A DNA stretch of 27,295 bases, taken from assembly GCA_902535565.1 (NCBI GenBank), contig CACAUH010000012.1, forward strand, positions 1-27,295, given 5' to 3'. This DNA comes from an uncultured Bacteroidota bacterium (lineage in GTDB: Bacteria > Bacteroidota > Bacteroidia > Flavobacteriales > UA16). How positions within the stretch are numbered: the stretch's first letter is position 1; each line of letters begins with the position of its first letter. Made by a program: the position numbers and the translations under genes. The notes under the pieces are model-generated. The model was not told the DNA's origin, did no database searches, and saw only the letters and a list, made by a program, of their open reading frames with translations. Of the stretch, positions 26,201 through 27,295 are shown piece after piece.

Positions 26201-26414
26201 GAAGGCGGGTGTGCCGCTGACTGACGATCTCGTGAACTGCGCATGCTCCGATGCCTGTCCAACCAAGTGCATCAGCTTTGGAGACTTGAACGACCCCAAC
26301 AGTGAGGTGGCCAAGGTGTTTGAAAACAACCGCCGCTACCACGCGCTCGAAGAAATCGGGGTCAAGCCGAACATCGCATACCTCACCAAGGTGCGGAACA
26401 CCCCCAACGCCTGA
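23235..26414 (+). CDS. actB: Alternative Complex III subunit ActB (molybdopterin-like plus iron-sulfur protein)
   Basis: The product is 1059 residues. The N-terminus is the extended Tat leader of this family (YWSGLEEL, then TGRRDFLKFMGFS with Arg50-Arg51) ending in a lipobox-like TLAAC at Cys69. Residues about 90-750 resemble a molybdopterin oxidoreductase large subunit; in characterised ACIII this part binds no molybdenum. From about 795 a four-cluster iron-sulfur domain follows: CIGCSSCITAC (806-816), CQHCNHAPCETVC (884-896), CIGTRYCANNC (916-926), CSLC (974-977) and CACSDACPTKC (1002-1012). The third group has Thr919 where a four-Cys cluster would have Cys, in keeping with the one [3Fe-4S] cluster known in ACIII. 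A perfect EF-hand loop, DVNGDGEINALD, lies at residues 764-775 just before the cluster domain. actC starts 3 bases after the stop. Confidence 0.95.
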   Translation: MADKKTYWSGLEELDRTPEFERMEAEEFPAERPVDQFLSDDRLQRANTGRRDFLKFMGFSLTAATLAACETPVVKSIPYTNKPEEITPGVANHYASTYYDGHDFVNVMVKTREGRPIFIRSNGETGVGVVNSRVNSSMMGLYDGSRLMKPQIEGKESDWESVDGVVSKAFAGSGRKVLLTNTVLSPSMQRAIAVAAETSGLEHIQLDAVSYGALCEAVEADYGVRAFPEYEFGDAECVVTVGADFLGTWGDSVRYSCGWTSGRTPEKGAMSRLYAFESNMSLTGSNADVRVRVKPSDSGRVLAALYRELSGEGAAVELDAAIMEDVKRAASDLRRAGASGLVIANDNNLSIQRIALAINRLLGAVGQTVVIPSQPGLFQGQDKAYLDLVKEMKSGQVSTLVVHGVNPAYHGPDATGFREGMAKVKTTVSTALFEDETGALCNVLAPRHHWLESWDDLMLRPGRMDIVQPTIQPLYDTRHGGESLLAWSGQPLDWYSFMRQTHNAAYVSNDMYRDKAWNEAVHNGVMMLDGEAPSAPVFSGGDLTDALREANSRSGKGFELSMYRKITMGTGEQAANPFLQETPDPITKVTWDNYITMSQGDMVSMGLNTYIAQEDPASVVEVKAAGQTLRLPVIPQPGQADGTLGIAMGYGRGANSENIGRAAFQVGENGQHLLDGDGNLVPIGKNVFPMADLTSGMPDYSALEVTIESTDETYPIACTQMHHTYMGRDSVVKETDFQSYFAEIDAPRGEASWNKTIGLNVHDDVNGDGEINALDKKATEEFDMWHEHAVDGVGHRWGMSIDLTHCIGCSSCITACHIENNVPIVGKDEVRRHRDMHWLRVDRYYSSDYSKERGSEEGEGVISTYAKMEKPSDNPQTVHMPMMCQHCNHAPCETVCPVAATTHSNEGFNQMTYNRCIGTRYCANNCPYKVRRFNWFHYPGYQKFQNFNPAQDAIQRMVLNPDVVVRSRGVMEKCSLCVQRTQSAKLEAKKAGVPLTDDLVNCACSDACPTKCISFGDLNDPNSEVAKVFENNRRYHALEEIGVKPNIAYLTKVRNTPNA
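25524..25559 (+). other. EF-hand-type calcium-binding loop encoded inside actB
   Basis: The twelve codons encode DVNGDGEINALD, which fits the canonical EF-hand loop with acidic or amide groups at positions 1, 3, 5, 9 and 12, Gly at 6 and Ile at 8. It lies in the linker between the molybdopterin-like region and the first iron-sulfur motif. Calcium binding is an inference from the motif. Confidence 0.6.
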
Positions 26415-26417
26415 TTC

Positions 26418-27295
<878 letters not shown>

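Noticed and set aside
23235..26414. ActB as a catalytic molybdenum enzyme such as a formate dehydrogenase or polysulfide reductase
   Set aside because: The extended Tat leader, fusion to the four-cluster domain and the neighbours actA and actC identify the non-catalytic ACIII subunit.

Overview
The window looks like chromosomal core-genome sequence from a Bacteroidota bacterium, most likely a marine or freshwater Flavobacteriales-like lineage with a G+C content somewhat above 50% (judged by eye). The reasons are: two proteins with type IX secretion (T9SS) sorting domains, one of them PorZ-like; a Bacteroidota-type DUF2723 membrane protein; an IF-2 with a long Glu/Pro/Lys-rich linker; an Alternative Complex III (act) operon start; and no clear Shine-Dalgarno sites. 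No phage, insertion sequence, CRISPR array, tRNA or rRNA was seen. Coding density is very high, and no gene-free stretch exceeds 300 bases.

Layout. Positions 1-336 hold the end of a 3-hydroxyanthranilate 3,4-dioxygenase gene. Positions 390-3296 encode a large secreted PKD-repeat protein with a T9SS sorting domain. Positions 3380-8923 form a same-strand run: a DUF2723 membrane protein, purN, a MarC-family protein and RNase HI, with start/stop overlaps at two of the junctions. An RluA-type pseudouridine synthase (8924-9901, minus) converges on RNase HI with no gap and diverges from a glutaryl-CoA dehydrogenase-like gene (9944-11143). Positions 11193-17735 are a continuous minus-strand block read as rimP, nusA, infB, a YbdL-type methionine aminotransferase and a YafV-type omega-amidase. 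Positions 17883-21711 are plus strand: an AlbA_2/Schlafen-type protein, a PorZ-like beta-propeller protein and a translationally coupled SPOR-like protein. From 21785 to the end lie actA, actB and the start of actC of Alternative Complex III, the quinol-oxidising complex that replaces bc1 in many Bacteroidota.

How the genes work together. rimP-nusA-infB is the conserved ribosome maturation, transcription elongation and translation initiation cluster. Here a transaminase plus omega-amidase pair, the glutamine-dependent methionine-salvage couple, follows infB with a 4-base gap. ActA, ActB and ActC form the haem, iron-sulfur and quinol-binding core of the respiratory complex. PorZ belongs to the T9SS attachment complex that would process exported proteins such as the PKD-repeat protein at the start of the window.

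I did not find an obviously new defence or mobile system. The most interesting signals are: a recurrent TAnnTTCGC element in four intergenic regions (a possible lineage variant of the Bacteroidota TAnnTTTG -7 box); a strong intrinsic-terminator hairpin in the rimP-nusA leader; the linkage of transaminase/omega-amidase to the infB operon; a perfect EF-hand loop inside ActB; and an insertion of about 120 residues in the DUF2723 protein.
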